A stretch of 16,980 nucleotides of DNA, from contig JAADGX010000097.1 of assembly GCA_013152135.1 (NCBI GenBank), forward strand, positions 1-16,980. Direction: 5' to 3'. Made by a program: the position numbers and the translations under genes. This document shows, piece after piece, positions 6,520 to 14,404 of the stretch; positions within the stretch are counted from its first letter, which is position 1, and every line of letters starts with the position of its first letter. The DNA is from Chlorobiota bacterium. Its GTDB lineage: Bacteria > Bacteroidota > Ignavibacteria > SZUA-365 > JAADGX01. The notes below the pieces were generated by a model, which made no database searches, was not told the DNA's origin, and was given only the letters and a program-made list of their open reading frames with translations.

Positions 6520-7725
6520 TTACGCGTTGTCTTCGGTTACGATGCGCTCCGTGTCGCGGGCTATGACCAGTTCTTCGTTTGTCGGAATAACGAGGACCTT
6601 GACGGGACTGTCGTCCTTGGTGATCTCTCGCGCACCTTCGCCGCTGGAATTCTTGTGATCATCCAGGTGGATCCCGAGAAATGTCATGTCGGAAAGCACT
6701 TCACTCCTGACCCGAGAACTGTTTTCGCCGATTCCGCCCGTGAATACGACGGTGTCCAGGCCACCCATCGCGGAGGCATACGCTCCGATATATTTCTTGA
6801 TACGGTAGCAGAACATTGTAAAGGCGGTTTTGGCTTTTGGATTGCCCTCCGCCACGGCTTGTTCTATTTCCCGCATGTCGCTGCTTTCGCCGGATACACC
6901 GAGCATACCGCTGTGTTTATTGAGGAGAGTGGTCGCCTCGCTCAGCGCTAATCCTTCCTTTCCCATGATATAGAGAATGATGGAAGGGTCGAGATCGCCT
7001 GAACGGGTGCCCATGAGAAGTCCTTCCAACGGTGTGAAGCCCATGCTGGTATCAATCGATCGACCGCCTTTGATCGCGGCCATACTGCATCCGTTTCCGA
7101 GATGACAGGTAATAATGCGTAATGATTCGAGAGGCTTATTCATAAGCTGCGCCGCCCGGTCGGATACATACCGATGCGAGGTGCCGTGGAACCCGTACCG
7201 TCGTATTTTATAACGTTTGTACAATACGAAGGGGAGTCCGTAGAGATAGACGTGCTTCGGCATTTTCTGATGAAAAGCCGTGTCGAACACCGCCACTTGT
7301 GGCACATCGGGCAGATGTTTTTCGCAAGCCTTGATTCCGCGGATGTTATGTGGGTTGTGCAGCGGGGCCAATTCAATATTGTCACGGAGCACCTGCATCA
7401 CTTCGGGAGTGATCAGGACGGAATTGGAAAAAGTCTCACCTCCGTGGACGACCCGATGTCCGACGGCGTGGATTTCGCTTTTATCCTTGATGACCCCGTG
7501 GTTGGGGCTCAGCAGGACGGCGAGCACGTACTCGATTCCCATAGTATGATCAAGTATTTCTCCGCTCAGTTTGATGGTGTGACCGTCGTGCCGTGTGTGA
7601 GTAAGCACGGCGCCCATCATCCCGATTCGATCAATAACACCGCGGGCGAGCGTCTGTCCTTCCCCCGGATTGATGAACTGGTATTTGATCGAAGAGCTTC
7701 CGCAGTTCAACACGAGGACGTTCAT
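6520..7725 (-). CDS. ackA: Acetate kinase
   Basis: This 401-residue enzyme interconverts acetyl phosphate plus ADP with acetate plus ATP in the cytosol. Catalytic and binding residues fall at the same numbers as I recall for the Methanosarcina thermophila enzyme: N7, S10 and S12 in L-N-C-G-S-S-S, R91 in G-H-R-V-V-H-G-G, D148 in V-F-D-T-A-F-H, H180 in G-F-H-G-T-S-H, R241 in G-T-R-S-G-D and E384 in P-T-N-E-E. The F-T-G-G-I-G-E-N loop is at 328-335. The start is firm: A-A-G-G-A-G lies eight bases upstream, and the ATG overlaps the stop of the dehydrogenase before it in an ATGA. No phosphotransacetylase gene is next to it, although pta usually partners ackA. The tight coupling to a hydroxyacyl-CoA dehydrogenase suggests a role in energy-yielding acyl-CoA breakdown or fermentation. 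Confidence 0.97.
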   Translation of the reverse strand: MNVLVLNCGSSSIKYQFINPGEGQTLARGVIDRIGMMGAVLTHTRHDGHTIKLSGEILDHTMGIEYVLAVLLSPNHGVIKDKSEIHAVGHRVVHGGETFSNSVLITPEVMQVLRDNIELAPLHNPHNIRGIKACEKHLPDVPQVAVFDTAFHQKMPKHVYLYGLPFVLYKRYKIRRYGFHGTSHRYVSDRAAQLMNKPLESLRIITCHLGNGCSMAAIKGGRSIDTSMGFTPLEGLLMGTRSGDLDPSIILYIMGKEGLALSEATTLLNKHSGMLGVSGESSDMREIEQAVAEGNPKAKTAFTMFCYRIKKYIGAYASAMGGLDTVVFTGGIGENSSRVRSEVLSDMTFLGIHLDDHKNSSGEGAREITKDDSPVKVLVIPTNEELVIARDTERIVTEDNA

Positions 7726-8684
7726 TTTTTCTCTCCTTCAGTGGATGGTTCGATACGCTTGCCGTTTGAATCGTACTTGAAAAATCCCTCACCGGATTTC
7801 TTGCCGAATTTTTGCTCTCGAACAAGTTTCCGCAGCAAGGGGCATGGCCGGTATCGCGGTTCTCCGAGTTGGTGAAAAAGAGCTTCCATCATGGCGAGGA
7901 CTTCTTCCAGTCCCATACCGTCCGCGATCTCCAGCGGTCCCATGGGAAGATTCAGGGCGAGACGCATGGCTTTGTCGATGTCTTCCGCCGACGCAACGCC
8001 CTCCATGAGAATGTGCATGGCTTCGTTGAGCATGGGAATAAGAACCCGGGTAACGATGAACCCCGGGTACTCGAATACTTCGACGGGGATCTTGCCGACG
8101 CGCTCCATGAGTTCCTTGGTTCGCCGGAAGGTCTCATCGGAAGTATGCAGAGCGCGCACGATTTCTACGAGTTGCGTCTTGGGCACGGGGTTGACGAAAT
8201 GCAGACCGATGACGTTTTCCCTGTGCTTCAGGTGCCGGGTGATTTTCGTCAAGCTGAGGGTGCTGGAATTCGAAGCGCAGATGGTTCCGGGGCGAACCAC
8301 GGTTTCCAGTTGTTCGAACAGGCGTTGCTTCAAGTCGAACTTTTCGTCCACCGCTTCCACGACGAAGTCAACGTTGCGGCACTCTTCGATGTCCGTGGTA
8401 ATCTTGATGCGAGACAGGATGCTCTTTTTTTCCGCTTCGGTCATGGCCCAGCGCTGTATTTCCCTGTCCATGTTTTCGTTTAATCCGTTCAGAGTACGGC
8501 GGGCGCATTCCTCGTCTTTTTCCACGATGAGAACATTCAATCCACAGCTGGCGAAGGTTTGCGCGATGCCCCTCCCCATAATGCCACCTCCGACCACTCC
8601 GATGTAATCGATGGTCAATGGATCCGGGCTTTCGACGGGCTGGGAATCCATGAGATCGTTTAAAGATATATTGTTATCGTCCAT
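7722..8684 (-). CDS. 3-hydroxyacyl-CoA (3-hydroxybutyryl-CoA) dehydrogenase
   Basis: A 320-residue short-chain 3-hydroxyacyl-CoA dehydrogenase that oxidises (S)-3-hydroxybutyryl-CoA to acetoacetyl-CoA with NAD, or the reverse. The Rossmann fold starts with I-G-V-V-G-G-G-I-M-G (28-37) and the acidic NAD-ribose residue follows in I-V-E-K (53-56). E110 lies in V-V-E-A-V, S141 in S-N-S-S-T-L, the catalytic pair is H162 in L-H-F-V-N-P-V-P and E174, and the C-terminal dimer domain has L-P-M-G-P-L-E-I-A-D (246-255). The position equivalent to Asn208 of the human enzyme is Thr212 (P-G-F-I-V-T-R). I use the ATG at 8684, which leaves a normal-length N-terminus; extending the frame to 8849 adds non-family residues through a hairpin-rich region. 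M12 is another possible start, and neither has a strong ribosome binding site. The gene overlaps ackA by four bases. Confidence 0.88.
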   Translation of the reverse strand: MDDNNISLNDLMDSQPVESPDPLTIDYIGVVGGGIMGRGIAQTFASCGLNVLIVEKDEECARRTLNGLNENMDREIQRWAMTEAEKKSILSRIKITTDIEECRNVDFVVEAVDEKFDLKQRLFEQLETVVRPGTICASNSSTLSLTKITRHLKHRENVIGLHFVNPVPKTQLVEIVRALHTSDETFRRTKELMERVGKIPVEVFEYPGFIVTRVLIPMLNEAMHILMEGVASAEDIDKAMRLALNLPMGPLEIADGMGLEEVLAMMEALFHQLGEPRYRPCPLLRKLVREQKFGKKSGEGFFKYDSNGKRIEPSTEGEKK

Positions 8685-8900
8685 ATTATTCAAGCCAATG
8701 CGATGATGGAATACTGGTAAGCGCGATACGGAAATTGCAGGGGCGGTCGCCGAGAGGACCCCCGGCGGCCATGCCGGCAGACCTGGGAACAGTGTGCTGA
8801 GTGAATAATAACGGCATGTTATTCTGTTTACGGCCTGCCTTGTCGGCAAAACAGTAGATACTGAAAACTACGTCAATTCGTCATTGGAAACAAGAACAGC
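8685..8900 (-). promoter_or_regulatory. Hairpin-rich gap between rodA and the dehydrogenase-ackA genes
   Basis: Three inverted repeats lie here: CCGGC/GCCGG (8762-8777), AATAAC/GTTATT around GGCAT (8807-8823), and CTGTTT/AAACAG (8824-8829 with 8849-8854) enclosing TGCC/GGCA. The last two are back to back. None has a proper T-run on the minus strand. The region must hold the 3' end of the rodA transcript and probably the promoter of the dehydrogenase-ackA unit. I could not pick a convincing -35/-10 pair. Confidence 0.4.
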
Positions 8901-10130
8901 CTATTCGGAACGGTGCTTGTAAAGGTTGGAATGCAGCAGGATACCTAAAATGATCATGGTGCTGAGAAGAGAAGACCCGCCGTATGACATCAAGGGCAGG
9001 GGAATGCCGATAACCGGCAGCAACCCAAGGGTCATTCCGATATTTATGAAGACGTGGGCGAGAAGGATCGATACCATGCCTATGACGAGAATGCTGGTGA
9101 ACGGAGAGTCGCATTGCGAGGCAAGGTAGAATCCGCGGGTGATAATGATCAGGAAAAGAACGATGACAAGCACGGCACCGATGAACCCGAATTCCTCCGC
9201 CGGGACGCAGAAAATGAAGTCGGTCCATTGTTCTGGGATGAAGCGAAGCTGGGTTTGAGTCCCGTGCAGAAATCCTTTGCCGAACCATCCTCCGGAACCG
9301 ATGGCCACCTTGGATTGGATGACGTTGTATCCGGCGCTGAGGGGGTCGCGAGTGGGGTCGAGAAACACCGCTATGCGTTCGCGCTGGTACTCGGGCAATG
9401 CATTGTAAAAGTATTGTGTACCGAAGCCGACGCTGAGATTCAAAACCAGGACGAACAACGATATTCCTAGATCACGGTGCAACAGGTAGAAGACGACTAC
9501 CAGGAGCACGGCGGCGATGAGAAACGGGTACAATCCGATGACGGCCAAGATTCCCACGATGACCGGGGACAAGAGGAATATGATGAGAAACATTTCCGCA
9601 CCCGCCCAGAACATGACGGGGATGAAGATGATCAGGTACACGAGACCCGTACCAAAATCCGGTTGCAACGCGATGAGTATCCACGGTAAGAGAAGCAGGC
9701 CGAGCGCTTTGCCAATATCGCGTAAATCGTTCAAACGCGTGTTCGAATCGGAGAGGAAACGGGCCAGGGCCATGACCGTCGCGACTTTACCGAATTCCGA
9801 CGGTTGAATACCGAATGATCCGATGCGTAACCATCCGGCGTTGCCACCGACGGTCTTTCCCGCGATGAGGACGATCAGGAGCGCCGCTATCGCCAGCCAG
9901 TACCAGATATACGCGCTGTAGTAAATACTTCGCGGAGGGCTGAGTATAATCACCAACGCGATGGCTATCCCCATCAACGCCCAGATGACCTGGCGCTCGA
10001 AAAAGGACTGGTTGGGAATCGAAAGCGTTGCGCTGTAGATAGAGGCGAGGCCGATGGCCAGTAACAAGAGAGCGGGGAATAATATGAGGACGTCGACCTG
10101 GCCAACGATCGACGCTGGTTTCGATTTCAT
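8901..10130 (-). CDS. rodA: RodA, SEDS peptidoglycan glycosyltransferase
   Basis: This polytopic inner-membrane protein of 409 residues polymerises lipid II into glycan strands during lateral wall growth, together with PBP2. It has about ten hydrophobic segments. SEDS motifs are visible: F-G-I-Q-P-S-E-F-G-K (106-115), L-Q-P-D-F-G-T-G (155-162), R-D-P-L-S-A-G-Y-N-V-I-Q-S-K (261-274), G-F-L-H-G-T-Q-T-Q-L (286-295) and G-I-P-L-P-L-M-S-Y-G-G-S near 378-389. The catalytic Asp matching E. coli RodA D262 is D304 in Q-W-T-D-F-I-F. The length is slightly above E. coli RodA, with an extra segment around 195-240. The start codon overlaps the PBP2 stop in an ATGA, which fixes the start and suggests translational coupling. 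It is the last gene of the wall operon. Confidence 0.96.
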   Translation of the reverse strand: MKSKPASIVGQVDVLILFPALLLLAIGLASIYSATLSIPNQSFFERQVIWALMGIAIALVIILSPPRSIYYSAYIWYWLAIAALLIVLIAGKTVGGNAGWLRIGSFGIQPSEFGKVATVMALARFLSDSNTRLNDLRDIGKALGLLLLPWILIALQPDFGTGLVYLIIFIPVMFWAGAEMFLIIFLLSPVIVGILAVIGLYPFLIAAVLLVVVFYLLHRDLGISLFVLVLNLSVGFGTQYFYNALPEYQRERIAVFLDPTRDPLSAGYNVIQSKVAIGSGGWFGKGFLHGTQTQLRFIPEQWTDFIFCVPAEEFGFIGAVLVIVLFLIIITRGFYLASQCDSPFTSILVIGMVSILLAHVFINIGMTLGLLPVIGIPLPLMSYGGSSLLSTMIILGILLHSNLYKHRSE

Positions 10131-11971
10131 GGCGCGGTGACGGCTTGCGTGCTGTCGCGCACGGCATCGACGGAATCCGGCGCGTTCGTGTGCGTGGAAG
10201 TGTAGGTGTCGTGGAAAAGGTAATACCGGATTGCTGCGGCGACGAGGGGCGCAGCGGCATCTCCGCCGTAGCCCCCGTTCTCGACGATCAGTGCGACGGC
10301 AATTTGCGGATCCTTGTAGGGAGCGAAGGCGATGAACCAGGCGTGGTCACGACCGTGGACATTTTGTGCAGTGCCGGTTTTCCCGGCGATTCTGACGACA
10401 CCGAGAGCCGCGCTTCCTCCCGTACCGCTGGAACTGTACACCGCGCGGTACATTCCCTTGTGGATGAGATCCCAGACGTCGTCCTCGATAGGAATTCGTT
10501 CTTTCTGGATTTTCACGGGCTGAGCGCCCCCGTGGTTGCGGTCGATAATGGTGCGTACGACATGTGGCCGGTAATAGGTGCCACGGTTGGCGATCACCGC
10601 CGTGTACGCAGCCATCTGGAGAGGAGTGACGGATATTTCCCCCTGCCCGATCCCGAGATTCACGAGGTATCCGATGTTCCACTTCTTCCCGTATCGCTGC
10701 ATGTAATACTTGTGGGATGGGAGTACACCGGGGCTTTCATCACTGATGTCCATGCCGGTTTTCCTCCCGAAATGAAACATCGATCCATACCGATACCACT
10801 CCTTCAACCCCAGTTTGAAGATGAGCTTGTAGAAGAAGACGTTGCAGGAGACCTCGATGGCCCTGACAACAGTGATGTTTCCATGCGCGCCGTGGCATTT
10901 GAACGTTACCCCAGCTAACGTGTAGCTGCCGGGACAATAGATCTTCGTTGAGGGGGTTATCACTCCCTCCTGGAGAGCGGCGGCGGCGATCAGCGGTTTG
11001 AACGTTGAGCCCGGAGGATACACCGCCATCGAAGCGCGGTTGAAGAATGGACGATCCTTGTTCTCGATGAGGTTCTTCCAGACACGCAACGGTGTTTGTC
11101 CGGTGAAATATTTCAAATCGAAGTCCGGCGAACTGGCGAAACACAGGATCTCGCCGTTTCTCGGATCGATGGCGACCATTGCAGCCCGGTGATGGCGAAG
11201 CATGCGTTCGACAAAGGACTGCAGTTTCAAATCGATTGTCAACACGAGGTCGGAACCCTCGACGCTTGGAATATCTTCCTGGCCATGGTCGAAGTTCTCG
11301 ATGACTTTTCCGCGTGCGTCCACGGTGAAGAAACTATAGCCCTTGGCTCCACGAAGGATTTTCTCGTAGAATCCTTCGATGCCACCGTAACCGATAAGAT
11401 CGCCGGGGCGATAGTAGCCACTCGAATCGTTGCGAAGTTTGCGCGCGGATATTTCGCGGACGTACCCGATGAGGTGGGCCATGTGGGGCTTCATGTGATA
11501 CGAGCGCTTGATGTCCGCCATGTAGTTGACGCCCGGAAAGCGGTGCTTGTTTTCTTCAAGAAATACAATATCGCTGTACGACAGGTCTCGTTTGACTTTG
11601 ACCGGTTCGAATTCAGCCACGCGGGAACCATGCCGCAACCGTACGGTCACAAGCGTGGAGTCGAGATTGAATCGACGCACGAGTTCGCCAAACGTCTGGT
11701 AATCGAACTCGAAAGGTGTGATCGTCAAGGTGTACGATATGTCGTTGTTCACGATGATGGAACTGTCTTTGTCGAAAATAAGGCCGCGGGCAGGGTCCTT
11801 GGCGACACGACGGATGGCATTCCGTTGGGACTGGGAGCCGTATTGCGCTCCCTTCAGTACCTGCATGTCGTACAACTTGTATACGAGGATAAAGGCCAGC
11901 GCAATGGTCAGCCCCATCACGAGTGCGCGTCTGTAACGCTTCTTCTCGATGGTAAAGTCCTGTCTCTGCAT
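10127..11971 (-). CDS. mrdA: Penicillin-binding protein 2, peptidoglycan transpeptidase
   Basis: This class B penicillin-binding protein of 614 residues cross-links new peptidoglycan along the cell cylinder as the partner of RodA. It has a short cytoplasmic N-terminus and one membrane anchor (about 14-34), then a periplasmic pedestal and dimerisation domain (R-G-L-I-F-D at 62-67, I-G-Y-G-G-I-E near 193-199). The transpeptidase domain follows. The active-site motifs are all present: S322-T-F-K, S375-C-N and K531-T-G in A-G-K-T-G-T-A-Q. The W-F-I-A-F-A-P sequence near the C-terminus is typical. The tail after about residue 590 is rich in T, D and S and looks disordered. The ATG at 11971 is one base beyond the mreD stop, with only a weak purine-rich site upstream, so coupling from mreD is likely. 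Confidence 0.96.
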   Translation of the reverse strand: MQRQDFTIEKKRYRRALVMGLTIALAFILVYKLYDMQVLKGAQYGSQSQRNAIRRVAKDPARGLIFDKDSSIIVNNDISYTLTITPFEFDYQTFGELVRRFNLDSTLVTVRLRHGSRVAEFEPVKVKRDLSYSDIVFLEENKHRFPGVNYMADIKRSYHMKPHMAHLIGYVREISARKLRNDSSGYYRPGDLIGYGGIEGFYEKILRGAKGYSFFTVDARGKVIENFDHGQEDIPSVEGSDLVLTIDLKLQSFVERMLRHHRAAMVAIDPRNGEILCFASSPDFDLKYFTGQTPLRVWKNLIENKDRPFFNRASMAVYPPGSTFKPLIAAAALQEGVITPSTKIYCPGSYTLAGVTFKCHGAHGNITVVRAIEVSCNVFFYKLIFKLGLKEWYRYGSMFHFGRKTGMDISDESPGVLPSHKYYMQRYGKKWNIGYLVNLGIGQGEISVTPLQMAAYTAVIANRGTYYRPHVVRTIIDRNHGGAQPVKIQKERIPIEDDVWDLIHKGMYRAVYSSSGTGGSAALGVVRIAGKTGTAQNVHGRDHAWFIAFAPYKDPQIAVALIVENGGYGGDAAAPLVAAAIRYYLFHDTYTSTHTNAPDSVDAVRDSTQAVTAP

Positions 11972-11972
11972 C

Positions 11973-12482
11973 TCAGACTTTTATTCTTGAGCCTGTTCGT
12001 GAGGCTATCAGCGCTACAACGATACCGATAACCGCGGTATAGACGGCTCCTCCCAATCCAATGCGTAGTATGAGTTCGGCCACATTCTCATTCAACGACC
12101 GAAAATACGTGAAAATATACAGTAAATAATACATCATTGCAGTAACGATAACGGTCACCACGTATCGGCTTGACCCCAGCGGCTCGTCCGTTCGCTCCTG
12201 ATCGAAAAAATACCCGGCTGCGAATCCCGCCAGCGTCAGAGCGAGTGCACCGATTCCGATTGTTTCCATGGCCAGAACATCTCCGAGCAGGCCGGCCACA
12301 AATCCGTACACGGTGCTCTGGATCTGTCCGTATCCGAGAGCGATAAACGCAACCAGCAAGACAGGAAACTGCGGACCTGCTTCTTTGATTGTAATGAACG
12401 GCACCACGAATTGCTGGGCCATCACGAGAAGAACGAGTACGGCAATGTACTTGACATGCGAACCGAGGTTGAAGGAGTTCAT
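11973..12482 (-). CDS. mreD: Rod shape-determining protein MreD
   Basis: The 169-residue product is very hydrophobic, with five or six predicted membrane helices. It has the family-like features of a short N-terminus, a Q-x-x-x-x-G-F-x-A-G-L-L-G-D segment (about 55-68) and an aromatic Y-Y-L-L-Y stretch later. MreD is a membrane component of the elongasome, linking MreC and the synthases to MreB. Sequence conservation in this family is low, so the call leans on position: it is directly between mreC, which it overlaps by four bases, and mrdA. The size matches E. coli MreD, about 160 residues. Confidence 0.9.
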   Translation of the reverse strand: MNSFNLGSHVKYIAVLVLLVMAQQFVVPFITIKEAGPQFPVLLVAFIALGYGQIQSTVYGFVAGLLGDVLAMETIGIGALALTLAGFAAGYFFDQERTDEPLGSSRYVVTVIVTAMMYYLLYIFTYFRSLNENVAELILRIGLGGAVYTAVIGIVVALIASRTGSRIKV

Positions 12483-13315
12483 AACGCCTGGGTTTTCAAA
12501 AGGTCTTCAAGATCTTTTCGTTCACTGTCCGGGAGTGAACGACGGACGAAAACCCACTCGAGCGTGCCGAGGTTCATACCGGGTTTCACGGTGATACGAT
12601 TGAAGACGCCCGTCGGACCCGTGCCGACGGAAACAACCGTTCCGATGAAAATGTCAGGGGGGAAAATAGTACTGAACGATGACGTCGTAATCGTATCGCC
12701 AACAGCGACGTCCGCCGTTTTGAGCACATTGCTCAGGAGAAGATAGTCCCCTTTTTCCCAGCGTATTATGCCTTTGACCCGCGATCGTTTTACTATGGCA
12801 GAAACCCGGAAATCGCGGTTGAACAACGTCTGCACGATGGAATACGTATTGCTGGCGTACTGAATCTTGCCGACTAAGCCGTTTTCCAGCAGAACGGGCA
12901 TCCCGGGACCGATCCCTTCGCTTTTACCCGTGCTTATTGTCAGGTAGTTCGTGAAGGCTGTGCGTCGTTGCCCGATTACTTCTGCCGGGACGAGCGTGGA
13001 CGGAGCGGATTTTCTGAATTCAAGCAGCTTGCGCAACCGGATGTTTTCGTATTTCAGTTGTCGCAATTCCATGATTTCTTCCATCAGCCGGATGTTGGCG
13101 TCCCGCATGACCTGGTCATTGCTCCTGAGGATGTTCGAGGGACTCAGATTGTTTGCAAGGGAATACAGGCTCCCGCTCGCGCCGAGCGATACGGTGCGAA
13201 TAAGACCTACCAGTGTTGAATTACTTTGGGAAATAAGAAGGAGACTTATTCCGGCAAAGAGAACGAGGATAAAATACTCCCGGAAGTTTCTGAAAATACG
13301 GATGAACGTTTCCAT
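12479..13315 (-). CDS. mreC: Rod shape-determining protein MreC
   Basis: A 278-residue bitopic membrane protein with a short cytoplasmic head, a membrane anchor at about 14-30, a coiled coil at about 64-100 rich in R, E, L and M, and a periplasmic beta-barrel domain after that. The barrel part shows I-G-Q-R, S-T-G-K-S-E-G-I-G-P-G-M-P-V and later V-G-D-T-I-T-T-S, all typical of MreC. MreC binds PBP2 and helps switch it on. An A-G-A-G-G-A sequence lies about eight to nine bases before the ATG. It starts 34 bases after the mreB stop and overlaps mreD by four bases. Confidence 0.95.
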   Translation of the reverse strand: METFIRIFRNFREYFILVLFAGISLLLISQSNSTLVGLIRTVSLGASGSLYSLANNLSPSNILRSNDQVMRDANIRLMEEIMELRQLKYENIRLRKLLEFRKSAPSTLVPAEVIGQRRTAFTNYLTISTGKSEGIGPGMPVLLENGLVGKIQYASNTYSIVQTLFNRDFRVSAIVKRSRVKGIIRWEKGDYLLLSNVLKTADVAVGDTITTSSFSTIFPPDIFIGTVVSVGTGPTGVFNRITVKPGMNLGTLEWVFVRRSLPDSERKDLEDLLKTQAL

Positions 13316-13349
13316 CAGTCCGATCCTCTAGTCGACGTCAACGAAGCTG

Positions 13350-14375
13350 TCAGTATTTTTTGCCCTTCATTAATACCTTGGAGTAGTAATGAAGCTTTTC
13401 CAGGATCTTTCCGGCTCCCCTGGCTACCGCGGTCAGGGGATCCTCGGCGACGTGCACGGGCAATCGCGTTTCCTGCCGGATTTTTTCATCCAGGCCTTTC
13501 AGCAAGGCGCCGCCCCCTGTGAGCATGATGCCGCGATCGAGAATATCGGCGGCAAGTTCCGGCGGAGTGCGCTCCAGCGTGGTCTTGACCGCTTCAATGA
13601 CAAGGTTCAGGGGATCAGCGATAGCATCCCGGATTTCTTCCGATGTGGCTTCGACGGTCGTGGGGAGACCGGTGATGAGATCGCGCCCCTTGACGCGGAC
13701 CGCGATTTCCTTTTTGAGCGGAACACCCGATCCGACCTCGCACTTGATGATTTCGGCGGTACGCTCGCCAATGAGGATGTTGTGATTGCGCTTGAAATGC
13801 GCCATGATGGCTGCATTCAGCTCGTCACCCGCCACGCGCAGGGATTCTTCCTGCACGATACCGGAAAGGGCGATCACGGCGATTTCCGTGGTCCCGCCGC
13901 CGATGTCGATAATCATGTCGCCAACGGGGGCTCCTATATCCAGACCTATCCCGATAGCGGCTGCCATGGGTTCGGCGATGAGGTGGACTTCTTTCGCACC
14001 CGCGTGTTCGGCGGAATCCCGGACAGCGCGTTTTTCCACTTCGGTGATGCCGCTGGGAACGGAAATAACGATTCGCCGGCTTGATAACCAGCTCGAACGA
14101 ATTTTCTTGATGAACGCCCGCAACATTCCTTCCGCAATCTCGAAGTCTGCGATGACCCCGTCCCGCATGGGGCGGATGACCATGAGATCGCGATGTGTCT
14201 TTCCCTGCATCTCCCGGGCTTCGTTCCCGATGGCCACGATTCGCTTCGTGTTCTTGTCAAAGGCGACGATGGAGGGTTCGCTGAGCACCACGCCTTCACC
14301 CTTGACCCAGATCAGGGTGTTAGCCGTGCCGAGGTCGATGGCGAGATCATGAGAAAACAGGTTGAAAAAAGCCAT
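13350..14375 (-). CDS. mreB: Rod shape-determining protein MreB (bacterial actin)
   Basis: This cytoplasmic actin-like ATPase of 341 residues forms membrane-bound filaments that guide lateral wall synthesis. It starts with a hydrophobic amphipathic segment (M-A-F-F-N-L-F) that would bind the membrane. Phosphate-binding loop 1 is D14-L-G-T-A-N-T, loop 2 is D157-I-G-G-G-T-T-E-I-A, the catalytic Glu is E135 in A-E-P-M-A-A-A-I-G, and the adenosine motif L-T-G-G-G-A-L-L-K-G-L is near the C-terminus. Family length and motif spacing are normal. G-A-A-G-G-G-A lies four bases before the ATG. purH ends 29 bases upstream. Confidence 0.98.
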   Translation of the reverse strand: MAFFNLFSHDLAIDLGTANTLIWVKGEGVVLSEPSIVAFDKNTKRIVAIGNEAREMQGKTHRDLMVIRPMRDGVIADFEIAEGMLRAFIKKIRSSWLSSRRIVISVPSGITEVEKRAVRDSAEHAGAKEVHLIAEPMAAAIGIGLDIGAPVGDMIIDIGGGTTEIAVIALSGIVQEESLRVAGDELNAAIMAHFKRNHNILIGERTAEIIKCEVGSGVPLKKEIAVRVKGRDLITGLPTTVEATSEEIRDAIADPLNLVIEAVKTTLERTPPELAADILDRGIMLTGGGALLKGLDEKIRQETRLPVHVAEDPLTAVARGAGKILEKLHYYSKVLMKGKKY

Positions 14376-14404
14376 TAAATCCCTTCGCTACTATATCTTA
14401 CACA

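Noticed and set aside
8685..8849. N-terminal extension of the hydroxyacyl-CoA dehydrogenase to 8849
   Set aside because: The extra 55 residues are Pro/Arg-rich, unlike the family, and lie over inverted repeats; the ATG at 8684 gives a normal N-terminus.
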